From positions 62,001 through 126,000 of the forward strand of contig JAOPGA020000950.1 in assembly GCA_026419775.2 (NCBI GenBank): DNA of 64,000 nt, read 5' to 3'. The stretch comes from Acrasis kona. Taxonomy: Eukaryota > Heterolobosea > Eutetramitea > Acrasida > Acrasidae. Position 1 is the first letter of the stretch, and the number at the start of each line of letters is the position of its first letter. The notes under the pieces are model-generated. The model did no database searches and had not been told where the DNA came from. It saw only the letters and a program-made list of their open reading frames with translations. Positions 40,851-51,026 of the stretch are shown here, one piece after another. Made by a program: the position numbers and the translations under genes.

Positions 40851-42008
40851 TTACAATTTAACGTCCCAACGAGGCCACTTTGATAAATCATCTTGTCCAC
40901 AAAAATCACCCATCTTTTGCTGTCTTAGGTCCATTCCAAACATTTTAAAGTAATGATCCATCCTCTTCTTGACCAACTCATTAGACCAATCAATGTTGTA
41001 TTTTTCAATCTCAATCAAACTTGTTTTGGGATCGGTCAGGTCGCTCTTGTCAATGATGCCCATAATGTACTTTGCCCTCTGAAGTGATTGTAATCTTTGA
41101 TTTTCTTTGGCGGCATCAACGAGATCAAAGAACTTCGCATGCTTCTGCCTTCCGTAGTAATGGAAAACATAATTCTCTCTGGGACTATATACTTTGTAAC
41201 CTTTGCTAATCATCCTCATTGTGAATAAAAGTTCTTCTCCTTGGAACAGGTAAGGTAAGTGAGGGTCCATGTCCATGTCCTTATGAACACTTCCTGGGTA
41301 GAATGTCATACCTGCACCGGCAATGTGAGCTGGCACGCTCTTTCTTTGTAAAAGTGACATGAGACCACATACTGGTTGAAGAATTCCTTCAGGATTATAA
41401 AAACCTTTACACATTCTTGCAATTGATTTATTATAGTCCGGAGGTAATTTGTCCTTGTGTTCTACTGGGTCCCACACGGAGGGATAATGAGAGATGGCTG
41501 ACTTGGGTGGGAGCTCGGAAACATTTTCAACTAAAAGTTCATCCCAGTTGGGTACAAATCTTGAATGAGAGTCGATTTGGAAAACAAAGTCCTCTCCACG
41601 AAACAATTTATCAATTACCAGGTGACGGGCCCAAGTTGGTCCTTTGGCGATGTTGTGATCAACACGGTGTATGCGCATGTTGTCCTTGTACTTGATGAGT
41701 AGCTCAGCATCCTTTGTTCTATCAATAGGCGCGCTCAAGCAGTCGGAGTCACGCATGGCATCATTTTGTTGTACTATTCCAGCAAATACCCTCTCTGGGT
41801 GCTTAGCATTTTTATATGCATCGAGCAATGTATAAGCGCACTGCACATCTCTGTAAGATGCTATCGAAATGAATATAGTTGTCCTTGAATCGAACTTTGT
41901 TGAGTTGCTTTTATCTAGTTTTTCGAATCTAACATATGTTGCGACTAACAAAGCAGCAGCCCATACCGTCAGGATGATGGTAAGAAACCCCTTCGGCGAC
42001 GTCTTCAT
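40851..42008 (-). CDS. Type II membrane glycosyltransferase, GT60-like (GlcNAc transferase)
   Basis: A 385-aa protein with a short cytosolic N-terminus and one TM helix (FLTIILTVWAAALLVATYV), the topology of Golgi transferases. TTIFISIASYRDVQCAYTLL and VFAGIVQQNDA match the start of the GlcNAc domain (PF11397); GPTWARHLVIDKLFRGEDFV then FQIDSHSRFVPNWDEL holds the metal-binding D-x-H; GAGMTFYPGSVHKD and FQGEELLFTMRM are later core blocks. Relatives include Dictyostelium Skp1 hydroxyproline GlcNAc-transferase and mucin-type alpha-GlcNAc transferases of protists. The TM anchor argues for the secretory-pathway version. Confidence 0.8.
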   Translation of the reverse strand: MKTSPKGFLTIILTVWAAALLVATYVRFEKLDKSNSTKFDSRTTIFISIASYRDVQCAYTLLDAYKNAKHPERVFAGIVQQNDAMRDSDCLSAPIDRTKDAELLIKYKDNMRIHRVDHNIAKGPTWARHLVIDKLFRGEDFVFQIDSHSRFVPNWDELLVENVSELPPKSAISHYPSVWDPVEHKDKLPPDYNKSIARMCKGFYNPEGILQPVCGLMSLLQRKSVPAHIAGAGMTFYPGSVHKDMDMDPHLPYLFQGEELLFTMRMISKGYKVYSPRENYVFHYYGRQKHAKFFDLVDAAKENQRLQSLQRAKYIMGIIDKSDLTDPKTSLIEIEKYNIDWSNELVKKRMDHYFKMFGMDLRQQKMGDFCGQDDLSKWPRWDVKL

Positions 42009-42510
42009 GCTGATTATTAATTTGAACTAGATTGTAAAGTGCGTCAACCGCAAACAAAGTCAATTGGTAATACAATTTGTTTTCTTGAATGAAAAGTTTA
42101 TTGTCAATCAGACTACCTCCGTCAAGCACATTGCCTGACAAAATTATTCATATATAGTTTGCCAAATGCAATGCAAAATTTAAAATCTATCAGAGTCATG
42201 GAAGTGTTTTTTCTTCTTTTCTGGCACCAATTTCAGGTATCCAGATCAGTCATCTAGATTAGTCATCACTTATTAGCTTGTTAATTAATCAATTGATATT
42301 AATCATTAATCATCACTACACTCGAAAAATGTGTTATGGGACGAGTCAACCGTCAACATCATAAAAACTATTTATTGGATCATACTGTCTTTAATTTACA
42401 AGTGTGCACTTTGTCAAACGATTCGTCTCTGGTGCATACATCCTCTGCAAGGACAAAGTCAGTGGTTTGATTCCTTGACTCTACTCTTTATATATACATG
42501 TTGATACATA
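42009..42510. other. 502-bp intergenic region, AT-rich
   Basis: 5' flank of the GT60-like gene and 3' flank of the next minus-strand gene. It contains several imperfect copies of ATTAATCAT/TAATCATCA around 42260-42325, but no arrayed repeat. A GGTTTGATTCC near 42461 looks like a tRNA B box but has no matching cloverleaf. Nothing else supported. Confidence 0.35.
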
Positions 42511-43079
42511 CTACTCTCCACTTGTTTCTTGATTGTCAGACTTCAGTGAAGATGCTCTGGATATGATTAGATCTTGTTCCTCTCTCAAAGGATCCGATAT
42601 TTCAAAGATACAATGGTTAGTGAACGCATCTTCGGGACTCGGCTCTAGGAAACTGAATGGAAAGTCGTGAGCCTCGCCATCAGATCTTGTAACCATCGGC
42701 ATTAATTTGAAAACATTTTTAGAGGGGTTCTCTTGATGCACCATGCATTTAATTTCGAAGAAGAATATCTTGTTGATGATGTTCACCGTGGAAGTGGGTA
42801 TCATTTGATAATAAAATGTTCCAACAAAATGATATTCCTGAAGGCAATTATACCCTGGATCCCATGGAGATGGCACAGGCTTTTTGTTACACTCAAACAC
42901 TGTTGATAATTGTTAACAAAAGACCCCATGTGGTGCTTACGGGAAAGTGCTTTTGTCATCTTCGGTTTGATTGTATCTGTACAAATATTAGTGGCTTGTC
43001 CCTTTATTATCTTTCTGTCATAAAGCTGTATGTCATAAGCAGTGAGGTTCTGCAACTCCACGCTGCATTTGTTTCCCAT
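42511..43079 (-). CDS. Small protein with N-myristoylation motif, unknown
   Basis: Two exons, 43079-42941 and 42899-42511, join in phase 1 across a 41-nt GTAAGC...CAACAG intron, giving 175 aa. It starts MGNKCSVELQ, a strong myristoylation signal (Gly2, Lys4) with Cys5 placed for palmitoylation, so membrane attachment is likely. The rest alternates strands (VELQNLTAYDIQLYDRKIIK; YHFVGTFYYQMIP; VNIINKIFFFEIKCMV) like a compact beta-sandwich. The tail is polar. No family was recognised. Confidence 0.6.
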
Positions 43080-43124
43080 CTCATAAAGATTCTTATTTAC
43101 AACAAAGTTTGTTTAAATGCTTCG

Positions 43125-44958
43125 CTATTTATTTAATGCTTTTTGCTTGTCGCGCAATACAGAGACCTGTCCCTCAACAGCACCACCCATCCCGAACCGT
43201 TGCATTTCTATGGCAGCAGAAGAAATATAGGGTGTATTTCCACCAACACCACTCTTCGAAAATAGATTTGGTACTTCTACTTTAGTGCACAACAACGTAT
43301 TGATGGTGCCCAACAAATCACGTTGTATGGGTGTAATTAGTTCAAAACAAGAATCAGACATGTAAATACAAGACACAATTGCAAATCCCAACATTTTTAA
43401 ATTTGTGGGCATCTTTTCAACAAAACAAGGAAGATTAGATTCTTCGATCTCATACTCTTCATCATCAACTCCCAATGCCACGACAGTACCATTCAATCTA
43501 TACATGCATTCTTGTAAAGGAATGCCATCGTCTAGCAAAATTCTAAATCGATTCCACGGCACCTTATACCTACAAGAAGAATCAAGTAAAACATTTTGCA
43601 AAAATTCACTGGAATTTGGAAGTGGGTTTTCAACAAAATAAGAAAAAAACAAGGCATTGTAAAAATATTTGGACTGTTTCTTGTCATAATACTTTGAAAT
43701 TTCATCATGCTCCATCGCATAAATTTTCATCTTCTTTTCAAGATGCTTTGGGTCGCGAGGCATTTTATCTTGAGGACAAATTTGTAAAAATCTCAAAGCA
43801 TGATCCAACGTCGAGTGTTCAAATCTGATTCCACATATTGATTCATAATCAATATTACCAAAGTTGGAATCTAATTTGTCAAAATTTGATCTGTCCTTGA
43901 TTTTAATCAAGTGATGAGGAGTAAACACACGGATTAATTCTAAAAGAGAATAATAACCTGCACCCTTTGAATGATTGTAACAATGCACGACAAGAGGTAT
44001 TTTTTTTAATTTATAAATGTTAATTAATTTCAAAACACATTTCATATACAAGTCAACATTATGCTCTGGATCACTAAAACCAAAAAATTCACTATTCATT
44101 GTAATATCCTTATTAAAAATAACAGAAGAACAAGATGGGCCAATTAAAGGTGATGTAATTTCAATTAATGATAATTGTCCACTGATGCTGAATTCAGGTG
44201 CGGATGGGTCCAAATCAAGATAACACACCGAAGGATGCGAGTTGAGCAGCGAATTGATGAGGTAACGACAAAATGTTGATTTTCCAGAGTAGGGCAAACC
44301 AGTTACCATGATGATTTGTCGCTTCTTCTCTTTTTGTGTGATCATGGACGTGAGTTTCGTCATTTCTGAATTGAACTTGATTGTGGAGGAGGCTGTGGTT
44401 GTGTCGTTGTGAATTTGTTTTGTAACATCCAAGAGTCCATCCACAATGTAGTTGTTTGTAAAGTTTTGATAGTGTTTGTCGTTTAGGTACTTGTTGATGA
44501 TGATTTGTAGTTTTTGTTGGGAATGTGTGACGTCTTGTTGGGCTTTCTTCCTCTTTTTCGAAGGTGGCTCTTTTGTGCCTTCGCTGGGATTCAAACTTTC
44601 AAAAAGTACAACTGCATAATCGCTCATGTGTTTTGGAATTGCACTCGGCAATGAGATTTGTTGTTCCGCAGCCACAAGTGATTTTAATTCCAAGTCGGTG
44701 ATGTTGTGTGCAACTTGATTGGATTCAATATTAATTATTCCAAACCTTGGTATAGCATTGACCACAATAGATTGCAACGAGTTTATTGGGACCAAATCTG
44801 TTTGGGTCAAATTATAACCCAAAACCGTTATCGACCCATGTATTAGATACAATCTACAACTTCCAAACACACTGATAACCTATTTACAATGTCAGATAAA
44901 AGATATTGTCATTACACACACTGTTGGCTTCAATCAAACGAACGACCTTTTGTGTCAT
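43125..44958 (-). CDS. NOL9: NOL9/Grc3-type polynucleotide 5'-kinase
   Basis: Phosphorylates the 5' end of pre-rRNA after cleavage in ITS2. Exons are 44958-44918 and 44871-43125, joined in phase 2 across a 46-nt intron, giving 595 aa. The N-terminal beta-domain (SCRLYLIHGSITVLGYNL) precedes the kinase core: Walker A MVTGLPYSGKSTFC, then YLDLDPSAPEFSISGQLSLI and EITSPLIGPS, the region that in Grc3 reads LD-GQxE and leads to the SLL/GPP loop. VPLVVHCYNHSKGAGY matches the family's NTxGWxxG-like strand. The first Asp-x-Asp replaces the more usual DxGQ, so activity should be checked. A nuclear run SKKRKKAQQ is present. Confidence 0.82.
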
Positions 44959-45249
44959 TTTTACAAAGAATCAGGAAACTTTGAGCTTCTAGATTTAAGT
45001 ACACTTAAAATAAAGATTATTGCTGCTCATGATCGCAGAATAGCTTATGTAAGAATACATGCAAAACTGCCAAAGAAAGCGGGAATGGAAAACGTCCATT
45101 TGATCTTTGGGGGTGACATTGATTTTGGTTAGTCAACTCAACCTCTCCAATCAAACACCAAACTTTTTTTCTCACACCAAGCTAGAGACCCTTGTTTATT
45201 CCAATTTTCGCTTAAACAATTGAATAATCAACCTTTGTATAAATCAAAT

Positions 45250-47199
45250 ATGTCATCGAAGGGTTCGGGTTCGTTTAAATACTCATAAAATATTCTCACC
45301 ACCCAACCCGCATTAACAGAGGAGGAAAACGAAGAAACTTTGTACCCCATCGCTATTTTGATAGACGAACTTAAAAACGAAGATCTTCAGCTACGTTTGA
45401 ACTCAATAAAGAGGTTGAGCACCATTAGTTCAGCACTTGGACCCGATCGTACGCGCACCGAATTGATACCATTCCTCAACGGTAAACGCTACATGCCAAC
45501 CATTTCATCATAACATTTAGAATCATGTATTGATGATGAGGACGAAGTTTTATTAGCCTTGGCCGAAGAACTTGGAAATTTCGTTTCCGCAGTAGGAGGA
45601 GCAGAGAAGGCTAGTTGTTTATTAGCTCCCTTGGAAACACTGTGCAATGTAGAAGAAGCAACCGTCAGGGACAAGGTATGTCATTTTATTCTCGTCATCA
45701 TGTTCGTCACAATCGTCACAGGCCGTCAAATCCCTGAACAAGATTGCAACCGAAATGAAGGCCATACAACAGACAGATCAACATTTTCTTCCGCTAGTAA
45801 GAAGGCTATCCTCGGGCGACTGGTTCACCTCCAGATCGTCATCTTGCGGTCTCTTTGCCGTTGTATATCCGCTGTGTAATAATGAAATCAAGGCAGAATT
45901 AAGACAGTATGTGACGCGCTTTCAATCACGATCGCTAACCTCCATCGCAGAACGTATGGTAAATTATGCACCGACTCCACTCCCATGGTGAGAAGATCGG
46001 CAGCGACTCACTTGGGAGAATTTGCATCCAAGGTAGAAAAGGAACACGTGACCACCGAACTCATCAACATGTTCCAACACATTCGCGACGACGAACAAGA
46101 CAGCGTGAGATTGCTGGCCATCCAAAACTGCGTGGCCTTTGCGAACATTTTGAGCGCAAAGGAAAGCCTTCAGTACGTGTTCCCGTGCATCAAATCATGC
46201 AGCACCGATAAATCATGGAGGGTGCGCTACATGGTGGCCGAACATTTCAGAGCACTGTGCGAGAGCATGGGACCCGAAGTGGTCAGGAACGAATTGGTCG
46301 GCATCTACGTCAAGTTGACTCAGGACACTGAAGCAGAGGTGAGAACGGCAGCAGGCGTCAAGATTGCAGAGGTGTGCAGCTTGATCCCGAAGGAACTGCT
46401 GATCAAGGACGTGTTGGCGCCCATCGAGACGCTCGTCTACGACAAATCCGAACACGTGCGCGCCGCACTGGCCAGCGACATTATGGGATTAGCGCCAGCG
46501 TTAGGAAAGGACGACACCATCAAGTACTTGGTGCCCTTGTTCCTACAATTGCTCAAGGACGAGTACCCTGAGGTCAGGCTCAACATTATCAGCAAATTGG
46601 ACGTCGTGAACCAGGTGATTGGCGTGGACCTGTTGGCACAAAGCTTGCTGCCAGCCATCGTCGAGTTGGCGGAAGATAAGCAGTGGAGAGTTCGATTGGC
46701 CATCATCGAATACATTCCGCTGTTGGCGAGTCAATTGGGCGTTCGATTCTTTGACGACAAGCTCAGCAACTTGTGCATGACTTGGCTAGCCGACAGCGTG
46801 TTCAGCATCAGAGAAGCAGCCACCAACAATTTGAAAAAGCTGACCGAGATTTTCGGAGTGGACTGGGCCAGGAACAACTTGTTGCCCAGAGTGATGGCCA
46901 TGAGCAACAATAGCAATTACTTGTACCGGATGACCACCTTGTTCGCCATCAGCGTGTTGGCGTCGGTGTTGAACGGGGAGCTGATTGCGGAGAAGATGCT
47001 GGGCGTGGCCTTGAACATGAGCAAGGACCCCGTGCCAAACATTCGATTCAACGTCGCCAAGACGCTACAGATTATCATTCCGAGGGTCGAACCAAGAATT
47101 GTACAGGATCAGATTAGACCTTGTTTGACCGTTTTGAGCCAAGACGATGATCCAGATGTCAAGTACTTTGCTGCACAGGCGCTCCATCATGTGATTTAA
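45250..47199 (+). CDS. PPP2R1A: PP2A scaffold subunit A (PR65)
   Basis: The 15-HEAT-repeat scaffold of protein phosphatase 2A. Exons: 45250-45262 (or -45268), 45320-45481, 45521-45675, 45722-45906 and 45951-47199, about 587-589 aa. [20 protein letters not shown] opens repeat 1; [36 protein letters not shown] and [15 protein letters not shown] follow in the canonical order, and the end is [12 protein letters not shown]. Exon 1 is tiny (MSSK...) and its donor GGTTCG is weak, so two in-phase donors 6 nt apart are possible. The last exon is richer in G+C than the others. The stop is 9 bp from the syntaxin stop. Confidence 0.94.
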
Positions 47200-47208
47200 T
47201 AAATTTTA

Positions 47209-48098
47209 TTATGAAACGATGCATCTCTTTGTGATTTGCTTGGTCACGGTCATGTTCTTTGCTTGCTTCAAGTTTTTCGTTCCCTTTTCAATGTATTCGT
47301 TGGCCTTGTGCACGTTGTCCGCAATGTTGTCGATGAGTTGGTCCTGTTCTGCCAAGATTGTGGAAAAGTCTACGAACAGTTGATGTATCTCCGCCATGCC
47401 CCTGGATAATTCCTGTATGGCTGCGTGCGTTTCGATTGCAAGAGCGAGTTCTGCGTTGAGCGTGTCTTTTTGAGTGGATGTGAGCTTGAGTTCGGTCTTG
47501 AATAGGTTTTGTGGGTTCATGTTGGGATCGTCGCACAGCTCGTCGATTTCCTCCTCGGTCATGTCCGATTTTACCAACTGTATGGACCTCTTCATTCTCT
47601 TCTTTTTTTCGAATTGATGCTTCTCTTGCATCTTTTGATATGCCTTGACCAGGTTGGCGAAATCTCTGGACAGATTGGTGTGATGGATTTCTGCTATGCG
47701 TACAAAGGCGCTGTTTCCTTCCTTCTTTTTTTCTTCCTTTACGACGCCTGACATTTCTTCTAGGTAGGTCTTGATGTTTTTTACATCCAGAGATATTTTC
47801 TTGTTGTGTTCGGAAATCTCCTTATCATACTCTATGAAAAGTGATATTGAGGACGCGTGAATTTTTCATTTTACATACTGGTCTGTTCTTCTTGTGTTAC
47901 GGCTCCTATAGATTTTTTGTGAGATTTTTCAAGTTTGGAGAGATAGGAGTTAACGTCCTTCATGCTGGATTCAATTTTTCTAACTTCCTCTTGATGTTCT
48001 CTTAGTGCAATGCCAACTTCGTCGTCTGGTGGTGTCTCGAATTCGTCATCCTCGTCTTCTTCTCGGTACTTGTTGAACTCTTTCAATCTATTGTTCAT
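47209..48098 (-). CDS. Syntaxin-type Qa-SNARE ending in a CaaX box
   Basis: Exons 48098-47879 and 47831-47209 (47-nt intron) give 280 aa. The N-terminal three-helix region is acidic and charged (EEDEDDEFETPPDDEVG, then HHTNLSRDFANLVKAYQKMQ, close to the syntaxin NLTKxFxxVMxxYN-type helix). The SNARE motif at ~206-265 reads RGMAEIHQLFVDFSTILAEQ then DQLIDNIADNVHKANEYIEK, with the zero-layer Gln in AEQ, so it is a Q-SNARE of the syntaxin class. There is no transmembrane helix. The protein stops at KRCIVS, a CaaX prenylation motif. A lipid-anchored Qa-SNARE is unusual; it would act in vesicle fusion only if prenylated or as a soluble regulator. Confidence 0.85.
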
Positions 48099-48742
48099 GG
48101 TTGTTGTGACTTATGAACAGATGTCAATTGTCTTTCAAATTGAACAGTTGACTATATAAAATATTCCACTGGAACAATTTTGCTAAAGAATTGAGCGATG
48201 TCGATAATGATCCTATTTTGTTGTGTACTCTCGAAATGAGTAATAAAGGATGTTATAGTGGTTAGTCTTGGTTGAAGTGGCTACAAAAGTAATGACTTCA
48301 AATTCACATTGTCTGAGTCAGGCCGCTGTTATGTGTTATGTCAATGTATCCTTCTGAGGTCGATAGTAGCTCGAATTAACAAACAACTATGTTGGTTCAT
48401 GTCTGTTTGTTACATCGAAATTTCCAAATTAATTTAAAAAATTGCAAACGCCATTATATACAGCTTTGTTTGAATTGAGGATATTTGGTTTCGACAGCCG
48501 TTAGTATTCTACAACGACTAGATTACTATCAACTTTTGTTTCTCAATCTTGTTTTCAACGGTGGTACGTAATGTATTTCACCACAGAGATCTGCCAGCAG
48601 ATGTATATCTACCTGAAGTAACCAAAAATATGTCCTCTCCCCAGCTCTGGAACAACAATAGGCCTCTTCAACCATTTTAATCTATGCGAGATTTACAATT
48701 TTATTGTAATGATTTTCTCTGACCGAATTTCTACAGCGCAGG
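48099..48742. other. 644-bp divergent intergenic region
   Basis: Shared 5' flank of the syntaxin gene (left) and an unknown gene (right). Short frames are not protein-like. A TATATA-like CATTATATACAGC lies near 48452-48464. No RNA gene recognised. Confidence 0.35.
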
Positions 48743-49890
48743 ATGCCGTTTGTTCTGTTCCTATCGGGATGTAGCACGTATTCGTCTTTGGAAAAATTTA
48801 TAAATGTTGAAGTTAAAAAAGCTCCAGAAGATAAAATAAAGGCAATGAAGAAGAAGCTCTTCACACCAAAAACTTTAAACAAAATACTATCGAAGTTCGA
48901 CTCTGATACCCAATCTAGACAAGATTTCGAAGACAGCTATCGAATACTAGACGAAAATGACCGAGATCCTTGGATGACCATTCAGTTTCGGGAAGTTACA
49001 CTACCAGTTTGCGAAGATGAGGACAAAAGTAGAAAAGAAGAAAAACCAAAGAGATATGGGTACATTACATTTAGTGTGAGCACATCATCGCAAAGATATC
49101 TTAGAAACATCATAAAAGCACTTCGTCATAGTGTGAAAATGACGGAGTATATAAGCAACTCGCATGTAGTAATAAATGACAGTGCCATAAAAAGACAAAA
49201 CAATGATTCTGACCTGATAACAGAAACTTGTTTGAAGGAAGTATTACTAGGATCAAATAAAACATTTACAAACATGCAGAGGGAATCATGGTTAGAGAGG
49301 CTTGAGTTTATGAAAACCAAGGTGAGTTAATTGTTCAACATGCCACCTTAATTCATAAGAAATTAGCTCCCATAGAGTTTGCAGTAGCTAACATGGATAT
49401 GGTTAGAGAATATTTCTCATTTAGCGTTGTAGGGCTACCACAAAGATCTGAGTTTCTCGAGACTATTCACCAAGCTATACCGCTTGGCCTACGGTTGATT
49501 GGGGCCGACCCAAACACACCAATTGAAGGCGATGATACCGTAAATAGCATGTATGTGTCTGATAAAAGAACAACACTATCAAAAGTTGTCATATCTTGGC
49601 ATGAAGAAGATGATAATAAGATTACAATCCAACCAAACCATAACTGCAGACCAGCAGAGGTACTGAGAACAATTAATTGGAACTCTCTTTCTTCTTGTAC
49701 TCTTTTGGTGCTCCATACCATAACTACTTTCTATAATATCAATTTTTTTAATGACGTTTTATTTTGTGGCAAGCCCATCAGCAATGTTTTGTGGAGTAAA
49801 ATACAAAAGAAAAGTAATGGTTTGGGCGTTGATTTTCATTTGTTTTGGCAAGAATATAGTGTGGGGTCATCACCTTCAATAAATAGATGA
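48743..49890 (+). CDS. Protein of unknown function
   Basis: Two exons, 48743-49321 and 49360-49890, join in phase 0 over a 38-nt GTGAGT...ATAAG intron, giving 369 aa. The N-terminus is mildly hydrophobic (PFVLFLSGCSTYSS) but followed by charged sequence. A basic helical block (KIKAMKKKLFTPKTLNKILS) and beta strands (DPWMTIQFREVTLPVCED; RYGYITFSVSTSSQ; TLSKVVISWHEEDDNKITI) suggest a mixed alpha/beta fold. A long second half has no recognisable motif. Not identified. Confidence 0.6.
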
Positions 49891-49980
49891 ACATTAATCA
49901 AGATGTGTTCTTTTAATTATGAAACTGGAAGGCAAATTAAGCATTTTACATTTTGATTCAGCTAGCTCGAGTTGCATTCA

Positions 49981-50805
49981 ATGTTCAGAAAAACCCTAAT
50001 CAACCTACTCAAAATGACAAGAACAGAGCACGCATACCTGAATGACACGTTTTTATTTGAACACAATGGATCAAAAGTTGTGAATGTTTCAAGATCGGAG
50101 AATGAGCCGAAGCAAAGTGTTGTACTCTTAAACTCCACTATCTTCCACCCACAGGTAAATACTCCACCATTTGATAATTGACGCAAATAGGGAGGAGGGC
50201 AACCCTCCGATGTCGGTATAATATCTGATGGACAGACCACCTTCAAAGTATTGAAGGCAATAAAAAGCGGAGAACAAGTTCAACATTTGGGAACTTTCGA
50301 ACCAGAGGATAGCACATTCGAAGAAAATGCAATAGTCCATCAAACTGTAGACAAGGATTCGCGTCTACAAAATGCATCTTTACATTCAGCCGGTCACCTG
50401 ATCGATTTTGCAGTCAAGCTCATAGGGTTTGACAAGTGGACGTCTTCAAAAGGATATCACTTTCCACAATCGCCCTATGTAGAATACAACCACAATGGAC
50501 AGTACACAAAGGAGAGTGAAATCGTTGAAACATTAAATGTTGAATTAGACAAACTATTAAAAAAGAATGAAAATGTCAAAGTTGAGATGGTTCCATATGA
50601 TAAAGTATGTGAGATACTAAAGTGGACGGAAATCCCCTCATATCTTCCTGCTGGTGAACCTGTGAGGACAATTAATTATGGAGGAATATGCGGTGCTTGC
50701 AGCGGAACTCATGTAAACACTTTTGGTCAAATAGGGTCCAAAATTACAATCAAAAGTGCGAAAAAGAAAGGTGCTGTGGTTAGGGTTAGTTATAAAGTTG
50801 AATAA
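49981..50805 (+). CDS. AlaX-type alanyl-tRNA editing protein (AARSD1-like)
   Basis: Hydrolyses Ser- or Gly-tRNA-Ala in trans. Exons 49981-50154 and 50191-50805 (36-nt intron) encode 262 aa. The catalytic landmarks are all present: the GGGQPSD glycine motif, LHSAGHLID with the zinc His pair, and CGACSGTHV with the Cys and third His. The final IKSAKKKGAVVRVSYKV strand closes the domain. Two in-frame starts exist: MFRKTLINLLK (49981), a basic amphipathic leader like a mitochondrial presequence, and MTRTEHAYLND (50014), the usual AlaX start. This could give mitochondrial and cytosolic forms. The protein lacks the first part of animal AARSD1. Confidence 0.88.
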
Positions 50806-51026
50806 ACATGCGTTTTTAACATTGAAGACATACGTTTTGTTACTGCGGATAAGCATTTTGCTACTGCAACCCATAGTGATATGAACAGATTATGTGTTAG
50901 CTTTCATACGTTTAGTCCCAAACAGAGACGTGTGTTGTTACTCCGCTACAACACGTGTTAATTTTCTCCGGTTTCTTTATAAAAGCCGACCGGACATTTC
51001 ACTATTAATATTTATTTCTAAACAAG

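Noticed and set aside
42400-42490. Possible tRNA (GGTTTGATTCC resembles a B box)
   Set aside because: No A box, no acceptor or anticodon stem could be drawn around it.
44950-45132. Plus-strand frame as a separate gene
   Set aside because: No start codon in frame fits, and no downstream exon could be fixed; kept only as a low-interest finding.
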